Source: Shinella fusca (GTDB lineage Bacteria > Pseudomonadota > Alphaproteobacteria > Rhizobiales > Rhizobiaceae). From it: a DNA stretch of 64,000 nt. Below, piece after piece: positions 36,614-47,171 of this stretch. The position numbers and the translations under genes are program-made. The notes beneath the pieces were generated by a model. That model was not told the origin of the DNA. It worked only from the letters and a program-made list of their open reading frames with translations, and did not search any database. Location: assembly GCF_014203155.1 (NCBI RefSeq), contig NZ_JACHIK010000011.1, positions 1 to 64,000 of the forward strand, written 5' to 3'. Positions within the stretch are counted from its first letter, which is position 1, and each line of letters begins with the position of its first letter.

Positions 36614-38053
36614 ATGCCGTCCAAAAAGAAAGTCGTTGCCCCCACCATAGAGAAAGCCGCACGCTCCGCCAAAATCCCTCCCGCCATCAGCGTGCCGCGC
36701 GGGGTAAAGACCTGGAAGGACGCCGCAGACTGGCTTCGCGCCCGCGGCATCGAGGATATCGAATGCATCACGCCCGACCTTGCCGGCGTGCCGCGCGGCA
36801 AGATGATGCCGTCGTCGAAGTTCACCTCGAACACCTCGCTCGCCCTGCCGTCCGCGCTCTACCGCCACACGATTTCCGGCGACTATCCGGAGGAGACCGG
36901 CAATTTCCGCTATGAGCCGCGCGACAGCGACCTGAAGCTCCTGCCGGACCTTTCCACGCTCTCCGTCGTGCCGTGGGAGACCGACCCGACCGCACAGGTC
37001 ATCTGCGACATCGTCGGCTCGACCGGCGAGAGCGTGCCCTATACGCCGCGCAACGTGCTCAAGAACGTGGTGCAGCTCTACCGCGACCGCGGCTGGAAGC
37101 CGGCCGTGGCGCCCGAGATCGAATTCTACCTCGTCGCCGTGAACGACGACCCGGACTATCCCCTGCATCCGCCGAAGGGCCGCTCCGGCCGCGCCATCCA
37201 GGGCGGACAGGGCTATTCCATCGCCGGCATCAACGAGTTCGACGAGCTGATCGACGACATCTACCACTTCTCCGAAAAGCAGGGGCTCGAGATCGACACC
37301 CTGATCCACGAGGAGGGACCGGCGCAGCTCGAGATCAACCTTCGCCACGGCGACCCGATCGAGCTGGCCGACCAGGTGTTCCTGTTCAAGCGCACGATCC
37401 GCGAGGCAGCGCTGAAGCACGGCATCTATGCCACCTTCATGGCCAAGCCCATGCAGGGACAGGCCGGCTCGGCCATGCACATCCACCAGTCGGTGGTGGA
37501 GATCGAGACGGGCAAGAACGTCTTCTCCAATCCGGACGGCTCGGCCTCGAAGGAATTCTTCCATTTCATCGGCGGCATGCAGGCCTATGTGCCGAAGACG
37601 CTGGTGATGATGGCGCCCTACGTGAATTCCTATCGGCGCCTGACGCCGGACATGTCGGCGCCCGTGAACAATGCCTGGGGCTACGACAACCGCACGACGG
37701 CCTTCCGCGTGCCGGTGTCGGACGCCGCCGCGCGCCGCATCGAGAACCGCCTGCCGGGCTCGGATGCCAATCCGTATCTCGCGCTCGCCGCCTCGCTCGG
37801 CTGCGGCCTCCTCGGCATCATGAACGGGATCGAGCCGACCGCGCCGACGGAGGACACCGCCAACGAGGGATCGATCGAGCTGCCGCGCGGCCTCCTGGAA
37901 GCCGTGTCGCTGCTCGAATCCGATCCCGCGCTGGCCGAGGTGCTGAGCGCGGAGTTCATCGGCCTTTATGCCGGCGTCAAGCGCGGCGAGTTCGAGACCT
38001 TCATGCAGGTGATCAGCCCCTGGGAACGCGAGTTCCTGCTGCTCAACGTTTGA
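36614..38053 (+). CDS. Glutamine synthetase family protein (probable gamma-glutamylputrescine synthetase)
   Basis: A 479-residue enzyme with the GS N-terminal beta-grasp domain and the catalytic domain. Visible motifs are EIEFYLV, HEEGPAQLEINL, the ATP-binding TFMAKPMQGQAGSAMHIHQS, and NRTTAFRVP with NRLPGSDANPYLALAA. It lacks the adenylylation-loop sequence of GlnA (NLYDLP-type tyrosine). Length and the partner FAD oxidoreductase next door fit PuuA, which joins glutamate to putrescine. Polyamine transport genes lie 10 kb away. Other gamma-glutamyl amine ligases remain possible. Confidence 0.85.
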   Translation: MPSKKKVVAPTIEKAARSAKIPPAISVPRGVKTWKDAADWLRARGIEDIECITPDLAGVPRGKMMPSSKFTSNTSLALPSALYRHTISGDYPEETGNFRYEPRDSDLKLLPDLSTLSVVPWETDPTAQVICDIVGSTGESVPYTPRNVLKNVVQLYRDRGWKPAVAPEIEFYLVAVNDDPDYPLHPPKGRSGRAIQGGQGYSIAGINEFDELIDDIYHFSEKQGLEIDTLIHEEGPAQLEINLRHGDPIELADQVFLFKRTIREAALKHGIYATFMAKPMQGQAGSAMHIHQSVVEIETGKNVFSNPDGSASKEFFHFIGGMQAYVPKTLVMMAPYVNSYRRLTPDMSAPVNNAWGYDNRTTAFRVPVSDAAARRIENRLPGSDANPYLALAASLGCGLLGIMNGIEPTAPTEDTANEGSIELPRGLLEAVSLLESDPALAEVLSAEFIGLYAGVKRGEFETFMQVISPWEREFLLLNV

Positions 38054-38150
38054 GCGGGCCGGCGGTCCGGGCCGCCCGTCGGGATCGGACCTGAAAGCGG
38101 CCGGCGCCCCGGCGCGCCGCCGCATCCTCTCTTGAAGAAGAGTATGTTGA

Positions 38151-39434
38151 ATGGCCTGGCAAAGCCCGATTTCCCCCGGCATCTCCTGGTATGAGGCAAG
38201 CGTCGGGGAACGCCCCGAATATGCCCCGCTCGACGGATCCGTCGATGCCGACGTCGCCGTCGTCGGCGGCGGCTTCACCGGCCTGCAGGCCGCCTACAAC
38301 CTTGCGAAGAAGGGCGTCAACGTCGTCCTCATCGACGCGCATCGCTTCGGCGACGGCGCTTCGGGGCGCAACGGCGGCCAGCTCGGCACCGGCCAGCGCG
38401 CCGAGGCGGAAAGCCTCGAGGCCGAGCTCGGCTTCGAGCGCGCCAGGGCGCTGTTCGACCTTGCCGAAAATGCCAAGCGCCATATCCACGACTTCGCGGC
38501 GGCGCAGGACCTCGACATCGAATACATGCCGGGCCAGCTCAATGTCAGCCACAAGGCGAGCTACGAGAAGGAATTCCGCGACCACGTCGAGATCGCCGCC
38601 ACTCGCTTCGGCTATCCGCACATGCACTACATGGACCGGGCGGAGACGGAGGAGCGCGTCGGCTCGAAGCGCTTCTTCTTCGGCATCCGCGACACCGGCA
38701 CCGGCCATATCCACCCGATGAAGCTCATCGTCGGCATCGCCCGGGCCGCGCAGGCGGCGGGCGCGCACCTGCACGAGAAGACCCCGGCGCTCAGGATCGA
38801 GCGGGCGGGCGGCAAGGCGGTGATCACCACGGCAAGGGGCACGATCCGCGCCGACAGGGCGCTGATCGCCTGCAACGCCTATATCGGCGACCTGGAGCCG
38901 AAGACGGCCGCCCATGTCATGCCGATCCGCTCCTTCATCGGCGCCACGGTGCCGCTCGACAAATTCCCGTCGATCATTCCCGGCAGCGAATCCATCGCCG
39001 ATACGCGCTTCGTCGTGCGCTATTTCCGCAAGACGCGCGACGGGCGCCTGCTCTTCGGCGGTCGCGAGGCCTATTCGGAAAATCTCGACGACATGACGCC
39101 GCCCATCCGCCGGCAGATCGAGGAGGTCTATCCGGAACTCAAGGGCATCGAGCTCACCCATGCCTGGGGCGGCTCGGTCGGCATCACCATGCCGCGCAAG
39201 CCCTATGTGCGCGAGGTCATGCCCGGCATCACCTCGATCGGCGGCTATTCCGGCCACGGCGTCATGCTGTCGAACTATTGCGGCAAGCTCTATGCCGAGG
39301 ACGTGACGGGCGGCAGCGCAGAACTCGACCTGATGAAGGCCCTGAAAATCCCGGCCTTCCCCGGTGGTTCAAGGTTCCGCTCGCCGCTTCTGTTCCTCGC
39401 CATGACGTGGTACGCGCTACGCGACAAGCTCTGA
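38151..39434 (+). CDS. FAD-dependent oxidoreductase, probable gamma-glutamylputrescine oxidase
   Basis: A 427-residue DAO-family flavoenzyme with the N-terminal FAD-binding fold VAVVGGGFTGLQAAYNLAKKG followed by DGASGRNGGQLGTGQR, the hallmark of PuuB/OrdL proteins. The C-terminal SIGGYSGHGVMLSNYCGKLYAE is also typical. It would oxidise gamma-glutamylputrescine made by the preceding gene to the aldehyde, with release of ammonia and hydrogen peroxide. It follows that gene by 97 bases on the same strand. Confidence 0.87.
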   Translation: MAWQSPISPGISWYEASVGERPEYAPLDGSVDADVAVVGGGFTGLQAAYNLAKKGVNVVLIDAHRFGDGASGRNGGQLGTGQRAEAESLEAELGFERARALFDLAENAKRHIHDFAAAQDLDIEYMPGQLNVSHKASYEKEFRDHVEIAATRFGYPHMHYMDRAETEERVGSKRFFFGIRDTGTGHIHPMKLIVGIARAAQAAGAHLHEKTPALRIERAGGKAVITTARGTIRADRALIACNAYIGDLEPKTAAHVMPIRSFIGATVPLDKFPSIIPGSESIADTRFVVRYFRKTRDGRLLFGGREAYSENLDDMTPPIRRQIEEVYPELKGIELTHAWGGSVGITMPRKPYVREVMPGITSIGGYSGHGVMLSNYCGKLYAEDVTGGSAELDLMKALKIPAFPGGSRFRSPLLFLAMTWYALRDKL

Positions 39435-39530
39435 TCGAGTCGGAAACACCGATTTTGTTGCGTTGCACTCTGGCGTTTTTAAATCGATTAGATTATAACA
39501 CCCGGCAACAGAACGAGATCGAGATATCCG

Positions 39531-41003
39531 ATGAGCAGCCAGATCATTCCCGTTGAACCCTTCGACTATGTCGTCTTCGGCGGAACCGGCGACCTTGCGG
39601 AACGCAAGCTCCTTCCGGCCCTCTACCACCGCCAGCTCGCCGGCCAGTTGACGGACCCGACGCGCATCATCGGCGCCTCGCGCACCGCCTATACGGACGC
39701 GGAATACCGCAAGTTCGCCGTCGACGCGCTGAAGGAGCACCTCAAGCCCGGCGAATTCGACGAGGCCGAGGTCAAGACATTCTGCGACCGGCTGTTCTAT
39801 GTGGCGGTCGACGCCAAGTCCGAGCAGGGCTGGGACAAGCTGAAGGCCCTGCTCGACGAGGGCAAGGACCGCGTGCGCGCCTTCTACCTCGCCGTCGCGC
39901 CCGCCATCTTCGGCGACATCTCGGAAAAGATCCGCGACCACAAGCTGATCACCAAGCAGACCCGCATCGTCGTGGAAAAGCCGATCGGCCGGGACCTTGC
40001 CTCAGCCAACGAGTTGAACAACACGATCGGCAAGGTCTTCCACGAAGACCAGATCTTCCGCATCGACCACTATCTCGGCAAGGAGACGGTGCAGAACCTG
40101 ATGGCGCTGCGCTTTGCCAACGCGCTCTACGAGCCGCTGTGGAACTCCGCCCATATCGACCATGTGCAGATCACGGTCGCCGAATCCGTCGGCCTCGAAA
40201 GCCGCGCCGGCTACTATGACAAGGCCGGCGCGCTGCGCGACATGGTGCAGAACCACATCCTGCAGCTTCTCTGCCTCGTCGCCATGGAAGTGCCCTCCTC
40301 GATGGACGCCGAAGCCGTGCGCGACGAAAAGCTCAAGGTGCTGCGCGCGCTGAAGCCGGTCGACCAGTACAATGTCGAGCGCCTGACGGTGCGCGGCCAG
40401 TACCGCGCCGGCGCCTCGTCGGGCGGCCCGGTCAAGGGCTACCTCGAAGAGCTGGAAGGCGGCGTTTCCAACACCGAGACCTTCGTCGCCATCAAGGCCG
40501 AGATCGGCAACTGGCGCTGGGCGGGCGTTCCCTTCTACATCCGCACCGGCAAGCGCCTTGCCGCGCGCATGTCGGAGATCGTCATCACCTTCAAGCCGAT
40601 CCCGCATTCGATCTTCGATCCCTCCGCCGGCCGCATCGAGCAGAACCAGCTCATCATCCGCCTCCAGCCGGACGAAGGCGTCAAGCAGTCGCTGATGATC
40701 AAGGATCCGGGCCCCGGCGGCATGCGCCTTCGCAACGTCTCGCTCGACATGAGCTTCGCCGAAGCCTTCGAGGCGCGCAATGCCGATGCCTACGAGCGCC
40801 TGCTGCTCGACGTCATCCGCAACAACCAGACGCTCTTCATGCGCCGCGACGAGGTCGAGGCCGCCTGGCGCTGGATCGACCCGATCCTCAAGGCCTGGGA
40901 GACCACCGGCCAGCAGGCGCAGGGCTACACCGCCGGCACCTGGGGCCCGAGCCAGGCCATCGCCCTCATCGAGCGCGACGGCCGCACCTGGCACGAAACG
41001 TAA
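39531..41003 (+). CDS. zwf: Glucose-6-phosphate 1-dehydrogenase
   Basis: A 490-residue enzyme with the NADP-binding VVFGGTGDLAERKLLPALY, the substrate-site motif RIDHYLGKE (about residues 177-185) and the FAGVPF-like WAGVPFYIRTGKRL. It makes 6-phosphogluconolactone, feeding pgl and edd directly downstream. Gene spacing of 9 bases to pgl and the common strand show an operon for the Entner-Doudoroff and oxidative pentose phosphate routes. Confidence 0.96.
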   Translation: MSSQIIPVEPFDYVVFGGTGDLAERKLLPALYHRQLAGQLTDPTRIIGASRTAYTDAEYRKFAVDALKEHLKPGEFDEAEVKTFCDRLFYVAVDAKSEQGWDKLKALLDEGKDRVRAFYLAVAPAIFGDISEKIRDHKLITKQTRIVVEKPIGRDLASANELNNTIGKVFHEDQIFRIDHYLGKETVQNLMALRFANALYEPLWNSAHIDHVQITVAESVGLESRAGYYDKAGALRDMVQNHILQLLCLVAMEVPSSMDAEAVRDEKLKVLRALKPVDQYNVERLTVRGQYRAGASSGGPVKGYLEELEGGVSNTETFVAIKAEIGNWRWAGVPFYIRTGKRLAARMSEIVITFKPIPHSIFDPSAGRIEQNQLIIRLQPDEGVKQSLMIKDPGPGGMRLRNVSLDMSFAEAFEARNADAYERLLLDVIRNNQTLFMRRDEVEAAWRWIDPILKAWETTGQQAQGYTAGTWGPSQAIALIERDGRTWHET

Positions 41004-41012
41004 GGAGCGGCG

Positions 41013-41711
41013 ATGAGCGCGAGACTGCACGAATTTGCGGATGGGGCGGCGCTTGCCGAAGGGCTGGCGGACGCCGTTTCCGCAGCGCTTGCCGAGGGCG
41101 TCGCCGCGCGTGGGCACGCCACCATCGCCGTTTCCGGCGGCTCGACGCCGAAGGCCTTCTTCAAGGCGCTGTCCACCCGCGACATCGACTGGAGCAACGT
41201 GACGATCACGCTCGTCGACGAGCGCTTCGTGCCGGCCGACAATCCGCGCTCGAACCACCTGCTTGTTGCCGAGAACCTGCTTCGGGACAAGGCGAAGGCC
41301 GCGTCCTTCCTGCCGCTCTACCGCGCGGCGGAAAGCGCCGAGGAGGCTGCAAGGATCGCGACGGCGGATGCCGCCGCGCTCGGGGCTCCCTTCGACGTCG
41401 CCATCCTCGGCATGGGGACCGACGGCCATACAGCCTCGTTCTTCCCCGGCGGCAGCCGCCTTGCCGAGGCGATCTCGCCCGAAACGCCGCGCGGCGTCAT
41501 CACCATGGAGGCGGAGGGCGCGGGCGAAACCCGCCTCACCTTCACCTTCACCAGCCTCCAGGATGCACGCCTTCTGGTCCTGCATATCGAGGGACAGGGC
41601 AAGAAGGACGTCCTTGCCGCGGCAGAGAAGGACGGGCCGGAGACCGACATGCCGATCCGCGCCATGCTGCGGCGGGCGGCAACGCCGGTCGACATCTACT
41701 GGGCGCCCTGA
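41013..41711 (+). CDS. pgl: 6-phosphogluconolactonase
   Basis: A 232-residue protein of the DevB/Pgl family. It hydrolyses 6-phosphogluconolactone to 6-phosphogluconate. The motifs TIAVSGGSTPKAFFKAL, VTITLVDERFVP, FDVAILGMGTDGHTASFFPG are plain. AAGGAG precedes the ATG. Second gene of zwf-pgl-edd. Confidence 0.94.
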   Translation: MSARLHEFADGAALAEGLADAVSAALAEGVAARGHATIAVSGGSTPKAFFKALSTRDIDWSNVTITLVDERFVPADNPRSNHLLVAENLLRDKAKAASFLPLYRAAESAEEAARIATADAAALGAPFDVAILGMGTDGHTASFFPGGSRLAEAISPETPRGVITMEAEGAGETRLTFTFTSLQDARLLVLHIEGQGKKDVLAAAEKDGPETDMPIRAMLRRAATPVDIYWAP

Positions 41712-41830
41712 GACGCCCGGCCGGCATCGCCCGGCCCCATCCGGCGTATCACGCCACCACCAGCGGACGGCGCAGCTTTCCCGCGCGCTAGCCCGTGCGA
41801 AAATGCAATCGAGAAGTCAGGATCGCTCCC

Positions 41831-43651
41831 ATGTCCGCCGACAAACGCATCGAAGCCATTACCGCCCGCATCGCCGAACGCTCCAGGCCGCTTCGCGAAC
41901 CCTATCTCGACCGGGTGCGCGCCGCCGCCACCAAGGGCGTGCACCGCTCGGTGCTCTCCTGCGGCAACCTCGCGCACGGCTTCGCCGTCTGTTCCCCCGC
42001 CGAGAAGGACGCGCTCGCCGGCGACCGCGTCCCCAACCTCGGCATCATCACCGCCTATAACGACATGCTCTCGGCCCACCAGCCCTTCGAGACCTATCCG
42101 GCGCTGATCCGCGAGGCCGCGCGGGAGGCGGGCGGCGTGGCGCAGGTCGCCGGCGGCGTGCCGGCCATGTGCGATGGTGTCACCCAGGGCCAGCCGGGCA
42201 TGGAGCTGTCGCTCTTCTCGCGCGACCTCATCGCCATGGCGGCGGGCGTCGGCCTCTCGCACAACATGTTCGATTCGGTCGTCTATCTCGGCGTCTGCGA
42301 CAAGATCGTTCCGGGCCTCGTCATCGCCGCGCTGACCTTCGGGCACCTGCCGGCCGTCTTCGTTCCCGCCGGGCCCATGACCTCGGGCCTGCCGAACGAC
42401 GAGAAGGCCCGCGTGCGCCAGCTCTATGCCGAGGGCAAGGTCGGCCGCGCCGAGCTGCTGGAAGCCGAATCGAAGTCCTATCACGGCCCCGGCACCTGCA
42501 CCTTCTACGGCACCGCCAATTCCAACCAGATGCTGATGGAGATCATGGGCTTCCACATGCCCGGCGCCTCCTTCATCAATCCCGGCACGCCGCTGCGCGA
42601 CGCGCTGACGAAGGAAGCGGCAAGGCGCGCGCTCGCCATCACCGCCGAGGGCAACGAGTTCACGCCCGCCGGCGAGATGATCGACGAGCGCTCCATCGTC
42701 AACGGCGTCGTCGGCCTGCATGCCACGGGCGGCTCGACCAACCACACGCTGCACCTCGTCGCGATGGCGCGCGCCGCCGGCATCATGCTGACCTGGAAGG
42801 ACATTTCCGACCTTTCGGACATCGTGCCGCTGCTGGCCCGCGTCTATCCGAACGGTCTTGCCGACGTGAACCATTTCCACGCGGCCGGCGGCATGGGCTT
42901 CCTCATCAAGGAACTCCTGCAGGGCGGCCTGCTGCACGACGACGTGCGCACGGTCTACGGCCAGGGCCTGCAAGCCTATACGATCGAGCCGAAGCTCGGG
43001 GCCCAGGGCGGCGTCGAACGCGAGCCGGCGCCGAAATACAGCCACGACCCGAAGATCCTCGCCAATATCGAGGCCCCGTTCCAGGCGAGCGGGGGCCTCA
43101 AGATGCTGACGGGCAATATCGGCAAGGCCGTGATCAAGATCTCCGCCGTCAAGCCGGAGCGCCATGTCATCGAAGCCCCGGCCAAGGTCTTCCACGACCA
43201 GCTCGACCTCAACGCGGCCTTCAAGGCCGGCGAGCTGACGGGCGATTTCATCGCCGTCGTGCGCTTCCAGGGCCCGAAGGCCAACGGCATGCCGGAGCTG
43301 CACAAGCTGACTACCGTGCTCGGCATCCTTCAGGACCGCGGCCAGAAGGTGGCGCTGCTGACCGACGGGCGCATGTCCGGCGCTTCCGGCAAGGTCCCGG
43401 CCGCCATCCACGTCACGCCCGAGGCGGTCGACAACGGCCCCATCGGCCGCATCCGCGAGGGCGACATGATCCGCCTCGATGCCGTTGCCGGCACCATCGA
43501 GGTGCTGGTGGACGAAGCGGAATTCTCCGCCCGCCCGCAGGCCCCCGCCGATCTTTCCGGCAACGAATTCGGCATGGGCCGCGAACTCTTCGCCCCCTTC
43601 CGCGCCATCGCGGGCCCGGCGGATCACGGGGCGAGCGTGCTGTTTGCATAG
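41831..43651 (+). CDS. edd: Phosphogluconate dehydratase
   Basis: A 606-residue Fe-S dehydratase of the IlvD/Edd family. It converts 6-phosphogluconate to KDPG, the first committed Entner-Doudoroff step. Cluster and family motifs include [31 protein letters not shown] and [13 protein letters not shown]. The ATG at 41831 matches the family start; an in-frame GTG 12 codons upstream is less likely. The gap after pgl is 119 bases; no aldolase (eda) follows here. Confidence 0.95.
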   Translation: MSADKRIEAITARIAERSRPLREPYLDRVRAAATKGVHRSVLSCGNLAHGFAVCSPAEKDALAGDRVPNLGIITAYNDMLSAHQPFETYPALIREAAREAGGVAQVAGGVPAMCDGVTQGQPGMELSLFSRDLIAMAAGVGLSHNMFDSVVYLGVCDKIVPGLVIAALTFGHLPAVFVPAGPMTSGLPNDEKARVRQLYAEGKVGRAELLEAESKSYHGPGTCTFYGTANSNQMLMEIMGFHMPGASFINPGTPLRDALTKEAARRALAITAEGNEFTPAGEMIDERSIVNGVVGLHATGGSTNHTLHLVAMARAAGIMLTWKDISDLSDIVPLLARVYPNGLADVNHFHAAGGMGFLIKELLQGGLLHDDVRTVYGQGLQAYTIEPKLGAQGGVEREPAPKYSHDPKILANIEAPFQASGGLKMLTGNIGKAVIKISAVKPERHVIEAPAKVFHDQLDLNAAFKAGELTGDFIAVVRFQGPKANGMPELHKLTTVLGILQDRGQKVALLTDGRMSGASGKVPAAIHVTPEAVDNGPIGRIREGDMIRLDAVAGTIEVLVDEAEFSARPQAPADLSGNEFGMGRELFAPFRAIAGPADHGASVLFA

Positions 43652-43698
43652 CGGAAGAAGAGGCGGTCGGTTTCTGCACCGCTCACCACACCCGCAAC

Positions 43699-43786
43699 GT
43701 CATCCTCGGGCTTGACCCGAGGATCCACGTCCCACGGAAGGGCATCGCTTGTGGCATGGATGCTCGGGTCAGGCCCGAGCATGACG
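43699..43786. repeat. Intergenic palindromic repeat, copy 1
   Basis: Two opposed hairpins: ATCCTCGGG..CCCGAGGAT and ATGCTCGGG..CCCGAGCAT, each with a short loop. The first half and general plan recur at 52245-52320. It looks like a short rhizobial REP/RIME-type element downstream of edd. Confidence 0.75.
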
Positions 43787-43857
43787 AAGGAGAGGAACGG
43801 TCGTGACCGAAGCCGCAGAGTGCGAGGCACCGCTGACTAGGGGCCGGTCCCTTCGCC

Positions 43858-44271
43858 TCAGCTATAGATATCCAGCGTCCGGCCCTGATGGTTGCGGTGC
43901 GTCGAGTAGACGAAGATGCGCTGCAGGTCCTTGTCGGAGAGCAGGCGCAGGAAGCGGGCTTCGACGACGTCGTTCGGATAGACGCGCTGCGTCAGGCAGC
44001 CGATCATCGGAATGCGGGCGCTGACGATGTCGAGGTAGAAATTGCGCGGAAGCTGGAATTTCGTCGTCATGGTGATGACGGCGCCGCTGCGCGAGAGCTT
44101 GGTGATGATGCCGCGCCGGGAGACGAGGTTGACGAGGCCGCCGCTCTCGGTGAACTCGATGCGGGCCTCGTTGCAGGTATCCTCCATCGGGAAGCTCTTC
44201 TCCCGATCGTACATGAAGGATTCTTCCTTGTTCAGGTAATTGCGGTTCGGCGCTTGATCCTGAAAACGCAT
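43858..44271 (-). CDS. PilZ-like domain protein
   Basis: A 137-residue soluble protein. A central segment (RRGIITKLSRSGAVITM followed by LPRNFYLDI) resembles the RxxxR ... xxSxxG core of PilZ domains that bind cyclic di-GMP, but the arginine and aspartate residues of a canonical site are only partly kept. It could be a degenerate PilZ domain or a related small beta-barrel. Alone between edd and aglK; a CtrA-like half-conserved motif lies upstream at 44325-44339. Start at 44271 is the first in frame; an internal ATG (residue 20) is also possible. Confidence 0.6.
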   Translation of the reverse strand: MRFQDQAPNRNYLNKEESFMYDREKSFPMEDTCNEARIEFTESGGLVNLVSRRGIITKLSRSGAVITMTTKFQLPRNFYLDIVSARIPMIGCLTQRVYPNDVVEARFLRLLSDKDLQRIFVYSTHRNHQGRTLDIYS

Positions 44272-44340
44272 CTGACTGGTGCCCCGGCATGTTCACTTCG
44301 GGAAAAATCCTAGGGGAACAACGCTTAACATCGGGTTGAG

Positions 44341-44363
44341 CGGCAGGACGAAATCCTGCCGCC
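44341..44363 (-). terminator. Hairpin after aglK
   Basis: A perfect 9-base-pair stem (GCGGCAGGA / TCCTGCCGC, 5-base loop) starting seven bases after the aglK stop codon. There is no T-run, so it may stabilise the mRNA end or aid Rho-dependent termination. Confidence 0.55.
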
Positions 44364-44369
44364 CGGGCC

Positions 44370-45461
<1,092 letters not shown>

Positions 45462-45489
45462 GTCTGTCTCCCCCTGTCGTTTTGGCCGG

Positions 45490-47142
45490 TTACACGAAGC
45501 GGGCGAAGAACCCGCTCCAGGCCGGAAGTTCTATGGTCTCTTCATGCATCACGCTGTCGAAGCCGTGGCCTTCCAGCGCTTCCAGCGTGCCGGCCGGCAG
45601 GTCGGCAAGGCGCGCGACCGGGCTCATGTTGAAGGCGCAGAAGACTTTCTCGTTGCCGTGCGTGCGCACGAAGGAAAGGATCGCCCCTTCGGCCGAATGG
45701 AACTCGATCTCGCCCTTGGCGAGCGCCGCATGCTCCTTGCGGAAGGAGAGGAAGCGGCGGTAGTGGGCGAGCACCGAGGCCTCGTCCTTGTCCTGCACGC
45801 TGACGGCGCGCTTCAGATGGACCTCGGGAACGGGAAGCCAGGGCCTGCCGGCGCTGAAACCGCCGGATTGCTCGCCGGCATCCCAGACCATCGGCGTGCG
45901 GCAGCCGTCGCGGCCCTTGAAGTCCGGCCAGAACTGGATGCCGTAGGGATCCTGCAGGTCCTCGTAGGCAAGCTCGGCCTCCGGCAGGGCCAGCTCCTCG
46001 CCCTGGTAGATGCAGACGGAGCCGCGCAGCGACATCAGGAGACTTGCGAGCAGCTTGGCATGGGCGTCGTGGTCGGTGACGCCGAAGCCCCAGCGGCTGA
46101 CATGGCGCATCACATCGTGGTTCGAGAAGGCCCAGCACACCCAGCCCTCGGGCGCTGCCTTTTCCAGCGCGCGCTGCGTCTCGGCGACGAAGGCCGGCGT
46201 CAGCGCATCGGGCGCCAGAAACTCGAAGGCATAGCACATGTGCATCTTGTCGCCGCCGGAGGTGTATTGACCGGCGATCTCCAGACCGCGCTGGCTGTCG
46301 CCCACCTCGCCGACGGCGGCGATCGCCGGAAACTCCTCCATCAGCGCGCGGAAGCGTTTCAGGAAGTCGAGGTTCTCCGGCTGGTTCTTGTCGTAGAGAT
46401 GTTCCTGGTAATTGTAGGGGTTCACGGCGGGCGCCGTCTGCGCGTTGCGGCGCTCGGGCGGCAGCGACGGGTTGTCGCGCAGTTCCTTGTCGTGGAAATA
46501 GAAGTTGATCGTATCGAGGCGGAAGCCGTCGACGCCGCGCTCCAGCCAGAAACGGGCGACCGAAAGCAGCGCGTCCTGGACCTCGGGATTGTGGAGGTTC
46601 AGGTCCGGCTGCGAGGTCAGGAAGTTGTGCATGTAATATTGCAGGCGCGTCGGGTCCCACTGCCAGGCCGAGCCGCCGAAGATCGACAGCCAGTTGTTCG
46701 GCGGCGTCCCGTCCGGCTTGGAATCGGCCCAGACGTACCAGTCGGCCTTGGGATTCGTGCGGCGCGAGCGGCTTTCGACGAACCAGGGATGCTTGTCGGA
46801 GGTGTGCGAGAGCACGAGGTCGATCATCACGCGGATATCGAGACGGTGCGCCTCTGCGATCAGCGCATCGAAATCGGCAAGCTCGCCGAAGATCGGGTCG
46901 ACGTCGAGATAATCCGCGACGTCGTAGCCGAAGTCCTTCATCGGCGAGGTGAAGAAGGGCGAGACCCAGATCGCATCCGCCCCGAGGGAGGCGACGTGAT
47001 GGAGGCGCTCGGTGATGCCGCGCAAATCGCCGATCCCGTCGCCGTTGGTGTCCTGGTAGGAGCGCGGATAAATCTGGTAGATCACCGCGCCGCGCCACCA
47101 GTCCTTGTCCGGCGTAAGAAGCGTTGAATCCGACGTCGTCAT
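45490..47142 (-). CDS. aglA: Alpha-glucosidase AglA (GH13)
   Basis: A 550-residue cytoplasmic glycoside hydrolase of family 13 without a signal peptide. The TIM-barrel motifs are present: DLVLSHTSDKHPWF, GFRLDTINF with nucleophile Asp210, the acid/base Glu279 in AAVGEVGD, and FSNHD with Asp343. It cleaves imported alpha-glucosides (sucrose, maltose, trehalose-type) to free glucose, which zwf-pgl-edd can then process. Located between aglG and aglK. Confidence 0.94.
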   Translation of the reverse strand: MTTSDSTLLTPDKDWWRGAVIYQIYPRSYQDTNGDGIGDLRGITERLHHVASLGADAIWVSPFFTSPMKDFGYDVADYLDVDPIFGELADFDALIAEAHRLDIRVMIDLVLSHTSDKHPWFVESRSRRTNPKADWYVWADSKPDGTPPNNWLSIFGGSAWQWDPTRLQYYMHNFLTSQPDLNLHNPEVQDALLSVARFWLERGVDGFRLDTINFYFHDKELRDNPSLPPERRNAQTAPAVNPYNYQEHLYDKNQPENLDFLKRFRALMEEFPAIAAVGEVGDSQRGLEIAGQYTSGGDKMHMCYAFEFLAPDALTPAFVAETQRALEKAAPEGWVCWAFSNHDVMRHVSRWGFGVTDHDAHAKLLASLLMSLRGSVCIYQGEELALPEAELAYEDLQDPYGIQFWPDFKGRDGCRTPMVWDAGEQSGGFSAGRPWLPVPEVHLKRAVSVQDKDEASVLAHYRRFLSFRKEHAALAKGEIEFHSAEGAILSFVRTHGNEKVFCAFNMSPVARLADLPAGTLEALEGHGFDSVMHEETIELPAWSGFFARFV

Positions 47143-47171
47143 TCTCGTTTTTTCCTGTCTGCTTGAAGTCT

